Below are positions 54,748 to 64,000 of a stretch of 64,000 bases of DNA, piece by piece. Where the stretch lies: assembly GCF_003597395.2 (NCBI RefSeq), contig NC_133770.1, forward strand, positions 296,359,508 through 296,423,507, given 5' to 3'. A program made the translations under genes and the position numbers. Under the pieces are notes generated by a model. The model ran no database searches. It was not told where the DNA came from and worked only from the letters and a program-made list of their open reading frames with translations. Source of the stretch: Chelonoidis abingdonii (Eukaryota > Chordata > Testudines > Testudinidae). Every line of letters starts with the position of its first letter. Position 1 is the stretch's first letter.

Positions 54748-57573
54748 GAAGAGGGCTGGGGGGGATCCCCGCCGGTAGGGACGCCCACAGCCCCCGTTGG
54801 GCTGTGCAGCAAACCGTGACCCACCCTGAAGGTGAGTAAGGTGTCACGGAATTGGCGGACCCGGTGGTAAGCCGCGGCACCCTGCTTCCCGGTCCTCTTG
54901 CCCTCCCCCATGAGGGCCCTCGCGGCCCGGAGAATTTGGTGGAAATCCCCCCATCGCTGGAGAGCAAGCCATACCTTGTTGCGGGAGCCCCTGACGTCAT
55001 CCAGGAACTCCTGCAGCTCCTCTCGCAGCGCATGGGGGGCTGGGGTCACCGGCGGGGACTCTGGCACGACCCCGTGGCCTACGGAGACAGGAAGGCAAGG
55101 GGCAGACCCCCGATGTGGCGCCCGATGGGCCGGCACCACACGGTCTGCCTCAGACCCCGGCCCGATGGGGGGTGGCGGAGGGAAGAGTGCAGCCCCTAGG
55201 GGGTCAGGACTGTGAAACATGAAGGCCGTCCCCCGGGGGTCACCCTCCGGGAAAGGGAAGAGGACAGCCCCAGGGGCGGCAAAACCATCGTGGGAGGTGG
55301 AGAGGACAGGGACGGGGTCAAGAATAAGGGCGGGGCTGGGGTCAGGGATAGGGACAGAGATGGGATCCTGGGCCGCAGGAGCCAAACCGTCAGGAGGCGG
55401 CTCCTCACGGCCAGGCGCGGGGGTTGGAAGGGGTCTCCAGTGATGCCGGGCTCAGGCTCAACGGGAGGCACGCTAGCCATGGCATCAGGGGATGTAACAC
55501 CTGCGGCGGGGCCCCTGCCCAGGAAGGAACTCGGGTGCCCTGCACCACAAAGGGATACCCCTGTTAGCCTGTCTCCCGGCTGCGAGGCACCTGCTGTCGC
55601 CTCAGCGGGCTCGGTGGCCATCAGCAGGGTGCCATCCGCCGCCGGGCAGGGCAGGGAGTCCAGGGGACCCTCGGAGGCGGGAGCGGACACGGCAGTCAGG
55701 AGGAGGGAACACGGGGAAAGGGGAGCTGGGGTAAGGATGGCCAGGTCGAGGCCCGCTGGCGGAGGGTCATCCTCCCTCTGGGTAACCGGGGTCAGACCCA
55801 GAGCCTCGATCTCCTCAAAGATGGAGGGGGACTCGCCTCCCACCACCCCGGGTTACTCCCCACTAGCGCCCGAGACAACGATCACCTCGAGTGTTGCAGG
55901 GGGCGCAGGTGGCAAGGGAGCAGGGGGGACCTCATCCGAGGCCTCCACAGGAAGGGATCGCAGAGGTGGGATGGTGGTGCCCTCTGGTGCTGCCACATCT
56001 TCCCTGGCCAGCACTGGCAGACGGACTGACCCCGAGGGCACGGTGGAAGGCTCGGCATCTGCGGCCCCCTTTCTAGTCTTACAGGGGGCTCCCGCATAGG
56101 GTGGTAGGAGCGGAGCTCGAGCCTTCCGCTTGCCCCTCCTACCCTGTATTAGGGTCCATCCCTCCATGGTGTCGCTCGCGGGCTGGGTGACAGGGGTCGG
56201 GTCGGAGGGCAGGGATGGTGGTTCGTGGGCTTGGAGGGGCACTGGTGGGACAGCCGAAGGAAGGGAAGATTCCCCCTGGGGAGGGCCCTCTCCCAGTGCC
56301 CAACAGTACCCCCGCCGCACCCTCCTCCACAGGCCCTGCCAGAGTGCAGGCAGTGGAGGCGGGGCTGTCTTGCTCATCTGGGCACGCCGAGGGAGATACC
56401 CCTGCAGCCCGAGCGGGAGCAGTGATGCATTGAGGAGGAGGAGGGGCGGCCCTGGGCACCAGGCGGCCAGGGGCACCAGCGATGACGGGGCCAGCACCCT
56501 GCCGGGGCTCGGGGGTCCTGGGCGCTTCTCTGAGCCGGGCCAAGGGGCAGTCCCTCCGGACGTGCCCCGTCGCCCGGCAGAGGTAACACCGGGCCTCCCC
56601 CGTAGAATAATGCACCCGGTAATGGGCCCCCTGATAGGGGACCAGGAAGGACCCCTCGAGCGCCTCTCTGCCACGCGCCGCCGGCGGCAGTTGAAGCTGC
56701 ACCTGCTGGTGGAACGAGAGGACATGACGGAGGGTGAGGTCCTTGCAGCCCAAGGGGAGAGGGCTCACCACGGAAATGGGCTTCCCCAGGGTAGAGAGGG
56801 CGGGCAACAGGGCGGCATTGGGGAGGAAGAGAAGGACGGATGTCAGGACAACACGGACGACCAGGTCCTCCAGCGGCTCCAGGGGGACGAACACGCTCCC
56901 CCCACCAGGCCCTTCTCCACCACCTCCTGGCAGTGGCCTCTGAGGCAAGGAAGAAGACAACCTTGCCATACATCTTGAAGGCTGCCACGATGGCCGTGGG
57001 CCCCACCACCCTCGCCAACGCCCGCACGTAGGTCTCCACGTGGGGCGAGGTGGGCACCAGGAGGCAACGGATGCCGTGCTTCCTGGTCAAGGTGGGAAAG
57101 GGGCCCCGGCCGCCGTAGGTGGTAGCGGAGGCAGTGGTCGGGGGAGATGACGTAGCGGCGGGCGGGGGTGCCACCGCCACGGGGGCATATGCCCTGGTGG
57201 CTGGGGGAGGGGCACCCGCAGAGCTGGTGGTGGGAACAGCGGGGAGGGGTGCCGCGGCCGATGGCGGGGCCGCGGCAGAGGTGGCAGGCTCCGCTATGGA
57301 GGGCTTAGTCTTCCTAGCGGGGCCCTTCCCCTTCTTCTTGCCCTGACCCTTCCCGCCAGCTAGGGGGGCTCCCCCAGAAGCAGAGGGGGCAAGGGACGTG
57401 GCAGCAGGAGAGGACACCCCATCGCCCGCCGCTGCCGGCGCCGCAGCGGGAGCGGTGGCAGGTGGTCCAGCAGCGACGGTAGCAGTGGAGACTAGGGGGG
57501 TCGTCTAGGGAGCAGGCGGGGGAGGGGGACCAGGGGTAGTCCCAAGAGTCCCACCTGCTGCGGCTCCCGCCAT
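54720..57573 (-). pseudogene. Tx1-like ORF1 (gag-like, CCHC zinc knuckle)
   Basis: ORF1 proteins of this clade bind the element's RNA. The likely start is the ATG at 57571-57573 (MAGAAAGGTLGTT). A Pro/Ala-rich N-terminal region and a basic patch KGQGKKKGKGPARKTK (57330-57370) follow. A conserved-looking domain (HGIRCLLVPTSPHVETYV..VGPTAIVAAFKMYGKVVF) lies near 57080-56930, then CCHC zinc knuckle C-x2-C-x4-H-x4-C at 56547-56588, a Pro-rich linker, WTLIQGRRGKRKARAP near 56120-56165, and a C-terminal EELQEFLDDVRGSRNKVWLALQRWGDFHQ (54940-55030). Frameshifts near 56930, 56140, 55850 and 55380 and a stop near 57508 break it. The start is inferred. Confidence 0.75.
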
Positions 57574-58450
57574 GGTGAGGAGGGAGGGAGGGGAAATACT
57601 GGGGGAGGGGAGGGGAAGGGAAGCAGGTCAACCATTCCTCCCTGCTAGGCTGTAGGCAGTGGAGGAGGGTGCCAAAATGGGGGAGGGGGCTGAGAAGGAG
57701 ACTATGAAGGACATGGGGGGGTCAGTCACTGACACGGGAGTGAGAGCTGGCTCCTCTAGCTGCACTAGGGGAGGGGAGGGATACAATAGCAACTGGGGGG
57801 CTGCAGTGCAAAAGGGGAAAACTCAAATGGGGGGGAAGCACAAGCGCACTAAGGGGGCATGAGCGCACGAGGGGAGGGGCCGATCAGGGCAAAGGGGCCA
57901 TAGGGAAGGGGAGCAACCAAGCTGGGAGCGGGGTAGAGGGATCAAGGGACTGGCTTCAGGGCTGGGGCAGGATAATCAATGCTGTAAAGGGAGATGGGCG
58001 GGGCAGGCAAACAAACTAAAGCTGGGGGGGTGCAAAATGCTACAAGGGGCAGGCAACAAGGGGCAAAGCGAGGGGGGCCTGTTGCAGAGGGGAAGGGGTC
58101 AGTTCGGGGGGGGGGTGCGGCACCCATGATGGCAGCACTTGTGCAAAGGCAAACAGATTGGTGCTGGCTGCGGTGGAGGCTCGCAATGGTGGCAATAGGG
58201 ACTAGCGTAGCTAGCAGGTGAGGGGCCTAAGATCCCAGAGGCAGGAACAGAGGGCAGATGATGTATAGTAAGCAGTTGTGGGAGGATGGTTGGGAGAGCG
58301 GTGAGCAGCAGTGTGGGGGGGCGGCTGGTTGTGATGCGGGTAGGTCGGAGCTGGATATTCGGGGGAGGGGGGGGCACAGATGGACCAGGGGGCAGGCTCC
58401 ATGCCACACTCCCTGTGTCCCCACAAACACAGTCTACACCCCCACCACTA
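57574..58450 (-). other. Probable Tx1-like 5' untranslated region, C-rich on the sense strand
   Basis: The stretch upstream of ORF1 is strongly G-rich on the plus strand (GGGGGG, AGGGGAGG, GGGGTGCGG units). It holds no credible gene, although many short frames arise from the composition. LINE 5' UTRs often hold an internal RNA polymerase II promoter; none can be shown here. Confidence 0.45.
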
Positions 58451-58840
58451 GAGCACAGTCAAAGAGGTACTCAGTCCTCACCTTCCTGCAGGCTCCAGCA
58501 GCTCCCCAGGCAAACACAGCTCCAGCAGTAGCAGCTCCTCCTCCAGCAACCCTGGTGGCCACGTAGGAAGGACCCCCCACAGGTGGTAGTGGTGGTGGTG
58601 CAGGCGGGGTCCTGGCTTCTCCTTCCAGAGGTGGAGGAGTGGGGCTGGCCCACAAGGCCCCCCCCACCCCTCTCTCAGCAGTAGTGGTAGCAGCAGCAGT
58701 CCAAGGAGGGGTGCACTCCAACCAGTAGCAGCCCAGGAACGGAGAAGGAGCTCCAGCCAGCAGAGCAGCCAGAGAAGGGGGGGAGCACTCCAGCCAGCAG
58801 GGCAGCCCAAGCAGACAGAGCACTCCCAGTATCAGGGTGG
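58451..58840. other. CAG/CTC-rich sequence of unclear origin
   Basis: CCAGCAGCTCCCC, CAGTAGCAGCTCCTCCTCC and ACTCCAGCCAGCAGGGCAGCC units dominate. It could be LINE 5' UTR or part of the following LTR. Long minus-strand frames here are compositional. Confidence 0.3.
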
Positions 58841-59523
58841 TGACCCAGCTCCTGCCTTGAGGGGCTTGAAACAGCCCTGGGGCAGGTTGTGGCTGGGAGC
58901 TACTAACCTGGGCTGATTGGGAAGTGGCTGCAGCTGGGCCATGCCCCAATGAGGCCACAGCTGGCCTGTATACAGAGGCTGGGAGCCAGAGGCTCAAGAG
59001 TTTCCCCTTTGTCTGTAGAGGAAGAAGGACCTGGCTGCAGGAAGCTAGATTACAAGGTACCTGAGTGAAGCAAGGCTGAAAAAGGTAGAAGAGCTGGGGA
59101 GCTCCAGCTTGGAAAGACACAGGCTGTGGCCTAGCATTGGGCTAATAGGTACTGTGGGTTGCAGAGGGCAGCCCAGGGGTGGGCCAAGGCAGCAGGTCCA
59201 AACCCTCCTTGCCAGTGATGAGTAGGCTGATACTGCAGTCTGCCCCAGGGCCTGGGGGCTAGACAATGACTGGTAGTAGCCATATACTGAGGCAAGGTGG
59301 GGATAGAGGGTGGGGGTTCCCCAGGGAGGGGAAACCCTAAGAGAAAGGGGTTACTCCCAGGAGGCAGCACCCCATGTAAAAGGGCACTGGGTCTAGGGAG
59401 GGACATGGGAGCTAGAGGACAGGTGGCTCACTGGCCTGCAGAGGGTGCTCCAGAGCTGGAACTGAGCTAATTTCCAGGAGTCACCAGCAGGAGGCGCTGC
59501 AGGGGTGGGTCTGCACCTCTACA
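58841..59523 (+). mobile_element. LTR-like element, 3' end defined
   Basis: It contains GAGGCCACAGCTGGCCTGTATACAGAGGCTGGG (TATA-like region near 58955-58970) and ends GTCTGCACCTCTACA with CA at 59523. The 5' TG end could not be fixed and no TSD was found. Plus orientation is inferred from the TATA-like site. It adjoins the Tx1 5' side. Confidence 0.45.
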
Positions 59524-61120
59524 AACCATAAAGGCATAAACTTCAATACAGTGATATTATTCCTTAAATATTACCTGTAAACACATCACACCATGATTAT
59601 GAACATCGGTAAGTTGCAAGCTTTCAGTAGAGACCTTACATGTTACCCTTGGTGGACAAATACCCCGTAAGCAATGTATTTGATGTAGTGAGTTTGTCAG
59701 GTCTGAGATGAGAGTTGTTTGCAAAGAACAGGGGACTCTGCCATGGAGCCTTTGAGTCATAACAGGGCTTTTGTTTTTCTTACGTTATTAGTTTTCTGTT
59801 GTTGTTGTTGTTGACTGGGGGCCCATGTAGCATACAGGATGTCAGTATTGTGAGCGTCTTTCTTCTGGTGAAAAGGCATCTCACATTTTTCACTTCCCTA
59901 AGCATGGCCAGTAAAGCAAGGAGCTGGTCAATTTCACTTTCTGTGTGTAGTCTGTTTTGCTATCTGATTCTTAGAGGCTTGTGTTAGCAGGAGTTTCTGA
60001 TTGTGCACTGAGAACACCTCGGTGATTCATACAGGCACAGCAGCATGATGTTGGCTTTAGTTTTCCAAACAGTGCAGGAGAATCTTTAAATCCATCCCTT
60101 GGCACTTGCTAGCCTTTAGTTAAATGAAGAAAACCTCATCCTGGAAACAGTGAAAAGCTCTAAATTATTCCCATTTAGTAGGAGAAAATATGTAGACAAC
60201 TTCTCCTTTCTGTAGTCATGCAGCAAAGCAGCACTGTACTTTCTGTAAACTCATTACAATAAAAGTTGCTTAAATAACAAAAAAAAATGCCGTCAGAATT
60301 GTCTTTCCCTCTCTGTTTATTCAAAGTATCTCCCTCTCTCTGCAAACTTGGCAAGTAGAGCCTGGCATTGCAGCCCGGGGGACACCTGTTAAGTAAATAG
60401 GCTCAGTGTACAAACGCTGCATTCATGGCAGAGTTTTCTGGCTCCCTTAGGCAGTTACTTTTTGGTCATTATCATACAGTACAGAGATTGTTTGTTTGTA
60501 TTTCTCCACTTCATTCAGGCTGCATCTCTGTTTGCAGTGCAATTCATGTGACCCAATTCATACTGCATACTTGGAATAAGTAGGCAATGAGGATTTTTAT
60601 TCAAGCCCTAGTCATAGGTCACCTGAGCTCACAGAGGAAGGAAAAAAATGATGAAACTGGATTCTTATGTAAAGGAGAATCAGGCCTCATGTCATAATTT
60701 TTTTTTTCTCGTAGCACAATACCCCTGGATGGGATGTCAGTGGAAAATGAACAAAAACCCTGGGATCTAAAAGTATAAACTATTACTGGCCAAGGCAGAA
60801 ATCCAGGTTTGCTAGCAGAGAGTAGTAGTAGTTGTGTAAACCTTTATTTAGCCACTAGAGGGAGACAGAGCTAAACCGTGTCAGTACGGGTTGTGTAGTA
60901 CGTGGCCAGAGAGCCAGGAAGAATGGAAGCCACCTAGCAGCAATGCAATGTGTTAGCAAGGCATGTCTTCTTTGCTGCTTTCCTTCTGTTTGTGGTTAGC
61001 AGATCTCTCACCTGTAGACACACTGTTGTTGGTTTTAACCTCTCGTCTACTAAATGCAAGAGCCCTCTACCATCAGAACTCTTCTCACCATGTAGGTACT
61101 TGGGACTGTGATCAAGCTGC
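59524..61120. other. No recognised gene; small GTT microsatellite near 59800
   Basis: A (GTT)5 run lies near 59796-59812. There are no repeats or frames I can support. This is probably unique DNA. Confidence 0.35.
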
Positions 61121-61126
61121 CTCTTA

Positions 61127-61186
61127 GGGTACATCCACACCACCAAGTAAAATCCCCTAAACCTAGGACAGTGAGTCTCAGAGCCC
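61127..61186. repeat. End of a GTCTACAC-group element
   Basis: AGGGTACATCCACACCACCAAG resembles the left end of the group seen at 49785. It is cut by the LTR. Confidence 0.4.
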
Positions 61187-61799
61187 ATGTCATAACTACA
61201 AAGGGGAGGGTAACAGCCCTCCTGTATACAATACTACAGAATCCCTCCTGGCCAGAGACGTTTTACCTCTAAAGGGTTAAGAAGCTCAAGTAACCTGTCC
61301 CAAAGGACCAATAAAGGGACAAGATACTTTCAAATCTTGGTTGGGGGAAGGCTTTTATTTGTGTGCTCTTTCTTTTGGGGAGGGTTTGCTCTTGGGACTA
61401 AGAGGGACCGGACATCAATCCACGCTCTCCAAATCTTTCTGAACCAGTCTCTCATATTTCAAACTTGTAAGTAACAGCCAGGCAAGGTGTGTTAGTTTTA
61501 TCTTTGTTTCCTCAACTTGTAAATGTTCCTTTTGCTAAAGGGTTTACCTCTGTTTGCTGTAACTTTGAACCTAAGGTTAAAGGGGGCGGGGGGTTCCCTC
61601 TGGGTTCTTTGAATCTGATTACCCTGTAAAGTTATTTTCCATCCTGATTTTACAGAGATGATTTTTACCTTTCTTTCTTGAATTATGTCTTCTTTTTAAG
61701 AACCTGATTGATGTTTTTCTTGTTTTAAGATCCAAGGAGGTTAGATATGGACTCACCAGGAACTGGTGGGGGGTGGGGAAAGGAAGGGGAATGGTTATA
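61187..61799 (+). mobile_element. LTR of the 27751 family, 3'-truncated
   Basis: It begins TGTCATAACTAC and follows the 27751-28502 LTR through ACCTCTAAAGGGTTAAGAAGC, TTTTACAGAGATG, TTAAGAACCTGATTG and AGATCCAAGGAGGTTAGATATGG. It stops at about 61799 where CR1 sequence starts. The 3' end and TSD are therefore lost. Confidence 0.65.
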
Positions 61800-62120
61800 A
61801 GGCAGGTTTTCTAATCCTTTAATGATTCTTGTGGCTCATCTCTGAACCCTCTCCAACTTATCAATATCCTTCTTGCATTGTGGGGCTAGAACCGGACACA
61901 GTATTTCAGCAGAGGTTGCATCAATGCCAAACACACAGGGAAAATAACCTTTCTATTCCTATTTCAGATTCTCCTGTTTATGCATCCCAGGACTGTACTA
62001 CCTCTTTTGGTCACAGCATCATACTGGGAGCTCGTATTCAGCTGATTATCCATCACAACCCCCAAATCTTTAAGAGTCATTGGCCCCGCTGCTTTCAGGC
62101 CAGGACATTTTTTAGAATAT
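61800..62120 (-). mobile_element. CR1 internal fragment (ORF2 C-terminal region)
   Basis: CTAATCCTTTAATGATTCTTGTGGC, TTCTTGCATTGTGGGGCTAGAACCGGACACAGTATTTC, GTCACAGCATCATACTGGGAGCTC and AACCCCCAAATCTTTAAGAGTCA follow the minus-strand CR1 order. The CR1 3' end is missing, so this is a broken internal piece. Confidence 0.65.
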
Positions 62121-64000
62121 GATTTTTAACCTGACACAGTCCTTTCAACTAATCATCTAGAGATTTTAAACAGATTTTTGAAGAAAACATTACTAAAAAT
62201 CCCCATTGGATGATGATTCTCCAAATTTAAAGTTATTGCTGGAGCTCTATCAGTTAGGCAGTTAAGAGACAGCCAGGTTGTAACCAAGTTCCCAGATGCA
62301 GTGATACCTGTTGGGCAGACAAAACACAGAAATCCAATTTCAGAAATCTCACTGGCCTGCAAGAGTTAGAAAGAGCTGTTCAGTTTACCTCACTGTGGTT
62401 TTGCATCATTTGTTGAATCAATTATTTATACTGTGAAAAATGCTTCTCTTCAGTCTTTATTCTACACATCAGGAAGTGTAATGTACTTTTATTTCAACTC
62501 CTAAAAATATGCGTATAATGTAACCTGCTGATTTTACTGGTATAATTTAATTTTAATTGTAGCAGGAGCAATATGGCTCTCAGCAATCATGAGATATTAT
62601 ACAGTAATTTTATTTACTGTACACCTTTGTAAATCAGAAGCCTAGTAACACTTTTTTCAACCTAATGGAAGATTGGCACAGCTGGATGAAAGTAATTTAT
62701 TAAGCCAGCTCTTTGTTTTAATATGTTCCACTCACACAGTACGGTTCAATCAGTATAGCCAAAAAAGCAGAAATAGAAGCTGGTAGCTTGTGCTTTTGAT
62801 ACATCAAATCAGAACAGCATATTCCCTTTTTTCTCAACCAATGAGAATTAACTTTCCTTTAGGAAAATCACTAAACATAAACAGGAAAAGCAAATGATTA
62901 CAAGCCACAGTGGTCAAAAATCACTGGACCTGCATCTGAGCTCATATAAGCTGGTATAAATCAGAAATAACACAGTTGAATTCTATAGTTACATCTGGTT
63001 TACCATGAGGCAAATGAGGTAGGCTCAGTGGTTTGTAAACATCAATAAATTTTTTGGGGGGGAGGGATTGCATGCCCAGGAGGTTACCGATAGGTCACTA
63101 GCTCAAATCCAGCTTCATAGCTCTGATCTAAGCAAACAATCAGCTGGGCAACGGTTTCACTAGCTACTAACATACAGTTTGATCTTTCAAGTTGTGGAGC
63201 ACTGTAAAGTTAAGCTCATGCTTGCTTTTAAGTATGTGAGTTAGTCCCATTGATGCCCCTGGAGCTACTCAGTTAAGAAGTTACTGAGTGCTTGCAGAGT
63301 CAGTCCTCTCTATCGTCTTTCTGTGCCCTGCTAAAAACCTGGGGCCTGCTCCAAAGCTTGACCAAAAGGCTTGACCTCACTGAGCTTTGGATCGGCCTCT
63401 TGTTGCATTCCACCTCAGAGGTGGATGCAGTGATGCGTACTGTTCATCCGCTTGATACTTTTTAAAGCCCTGTGGGATCCTGAAAGGAGCTCTCTCCATG
63501 TAAGCTATTATTAGCATCGATACCTTCATGTGTCACTGTGTATGTCACTCAGTGTGCAGTTCTGTGCTCCCACATGAGTGACTCAAAATCTGTAGAATAA
63601 TTACTGCGAGATTTTTTTCTTCCAAATCTGCAGATTTGAGTAGCAGCTAAAATTAGGCTGTTTTTCTGAGGGTTTTTTATTTTAGATGCACTATATATAA
63701 ATGAAGCTTGCACAGCAAACACTAAGGCTCTAGCCCTGCCATTGGCAGAAACTTCTAGAAAGATGGGAGAGTGGGCTGCTGTCATAAGAACCACTGACTG
63801 ACAAGTCTTATGTTTCATCTCGGGTTTGAGGGAGAACAAAAAGCCAGTGGTGAGGGGGCTCAGATGAAACTTGGAGAAAGGAAATGATCAGCTAAGAACA
63901 TGCTTGATGCAGGTAACAGCTTTAGTCAGTGAGTCACATTATTAGGATCCATTATTATGATCAATGGATCTGGGCAAAACATTTTATGAAAATCGTACTT
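62121..64000. other. No recognised gene or repeat
   Basis: AT-rich, with no domain-bearing frame. 63057-63115 (GGGATTGCATGCCCAGGAGG, GCTCAAATCCAGC) has a faint tRNA-like B box, not enough for a call. A 96-codon minus frame at 63549-63839 is without a domain. Confidence 0.35.

Larger units (their letters stand above)
51241..58450 (-). mobile_element. Long Tx1-like LINE with an internal inversion-duplication
   Basis: On the minus strand, from high to low coordinates: a C-rich 5' region (about 58450-57574), ORF1 (57573-54720), ORF2 endonuclease (54747-53927), an inverted reverse transcriptase block on the plus strand (53925-52758), the remaining reverse transcriptase and C-terminal part (52745-51392), and a 3' UTR to about 51241. 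GC is far above the window average. The Tx1 clade (named for the Xenopus element with a ~149 kDa ORF2) is the best fit by ORF1 zinc knuckle, APE endonuclease and C-terminal zinc finger. The limits at both ends are approximate, and the TSD was not found. Confidence 0.75.

Noticed and set aside
55212..56099. Long plus-strand frame of 295 codons
   Set aside because: It is antisense to the Tx1-like ORF1, and its length follows from the high GC of that region; no domain is visible.
56130..56978. Plus-strand frame of 282 codons
   Set aside because: It is antisense to the zinc-knuckle part of ORF1, which has the recognisable motif on the minus strand.
58434..59120. 228-codon minus frame
   Set aside because: Low-complexity Pro/Gly/Leu product spanning unrelated repeat sequence; no motif.
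1..64000. CRISPR arrays, bacterial operons, riboswitches or phage genes
   Set aside because: No regularly spaced repeats of that kind, no dense coding and clear vertebrate repeat families, so a prokaryotic reading is excluded.

Overview
This window looks like non-genic nuclear DNA of a vertebrate, most probably a cryptodiran turtle. It is built almost entirely from layered transposable elements. The evidence is many CR1 LINE copies with sauropsid-type 3' ends, tRNA-Lys-like SINEs whose 3' tail resembles that of CR1 (the tortoise Pol III/Cry I type), a Tx1-like LINE, a Penelope-like element, several LTR families and many hAT-type short elements. I found no host protein-coding exon that I could defend, no rRNA and no CRISPR array. 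Family names come from memory of the families and from visible motifs, not from a database search.

Layout. 1-8.9 kb: an LTR end, a 786 bp hAT-like element with an 8 bp target-site duplication (TSD), a GTCTACAC-type inverted-repeat element, an old SINE split by a 1.46 kb insertion, unassigned AT-rich DNA, a possible LTR fragment and two palindromic repeats. 9-17 kb: CR1 fragments on both strands, a solo LTR with a 4 bp TSD and a broken hAT transposase gene. 18-25 kb: SINEs, CR1, a compact hAT element with a palindromic TSD, and a 1,119 bp solo LTR that carries a 91 bp-period tandem array. 25-31 kb: a short Penelope-derived unit with a 13 bp TSD, a solo LTR inside an old repeat, and a 1.7 kb CR1 interrupted by a Penelope hairpin. 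33-37 kb: one LTR splitting a SINE and another inserted in the opposite orientation to its relative at 14.9 kb. 38-42 kb: a nearly full-length but indel-rich CR1 joined to a SINE. 42-50 kb: CR1 split by a hAT element, two more short DNA elements, a degenerate tRNA-Gly copy and a 1.5 kb Penelope-like element with reverse transcriptase and GIY-YIG remnants. 51-58.5 kb: a long Tx1-like LINE on the minus strand with recognisable ORF1 and ORF2, part of its reverse transcriptase inverted and partly duplicated. 58.8-64 kb: LTR fragments, a CR1 piece and unassigned DNA.

The genes do not act together as a pathway. The window instead records successive insertions. Nesting gives relative ages: a hAT element and a Penelope hairpin are younger than the CR1 copies they interrupt, and three LTR-like insertions are younger than the old repeats they split. 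The most unusual objects are the rearranged Tx1 reverse transcriptase, the tandem-array LTR and the Penelope-derived hairpins with clean TSDs. Two stretches (52.8-53.9 kb and 38.1-41.9 kb) have an indel pattern that could be an assembly problem and should be checked against reads.
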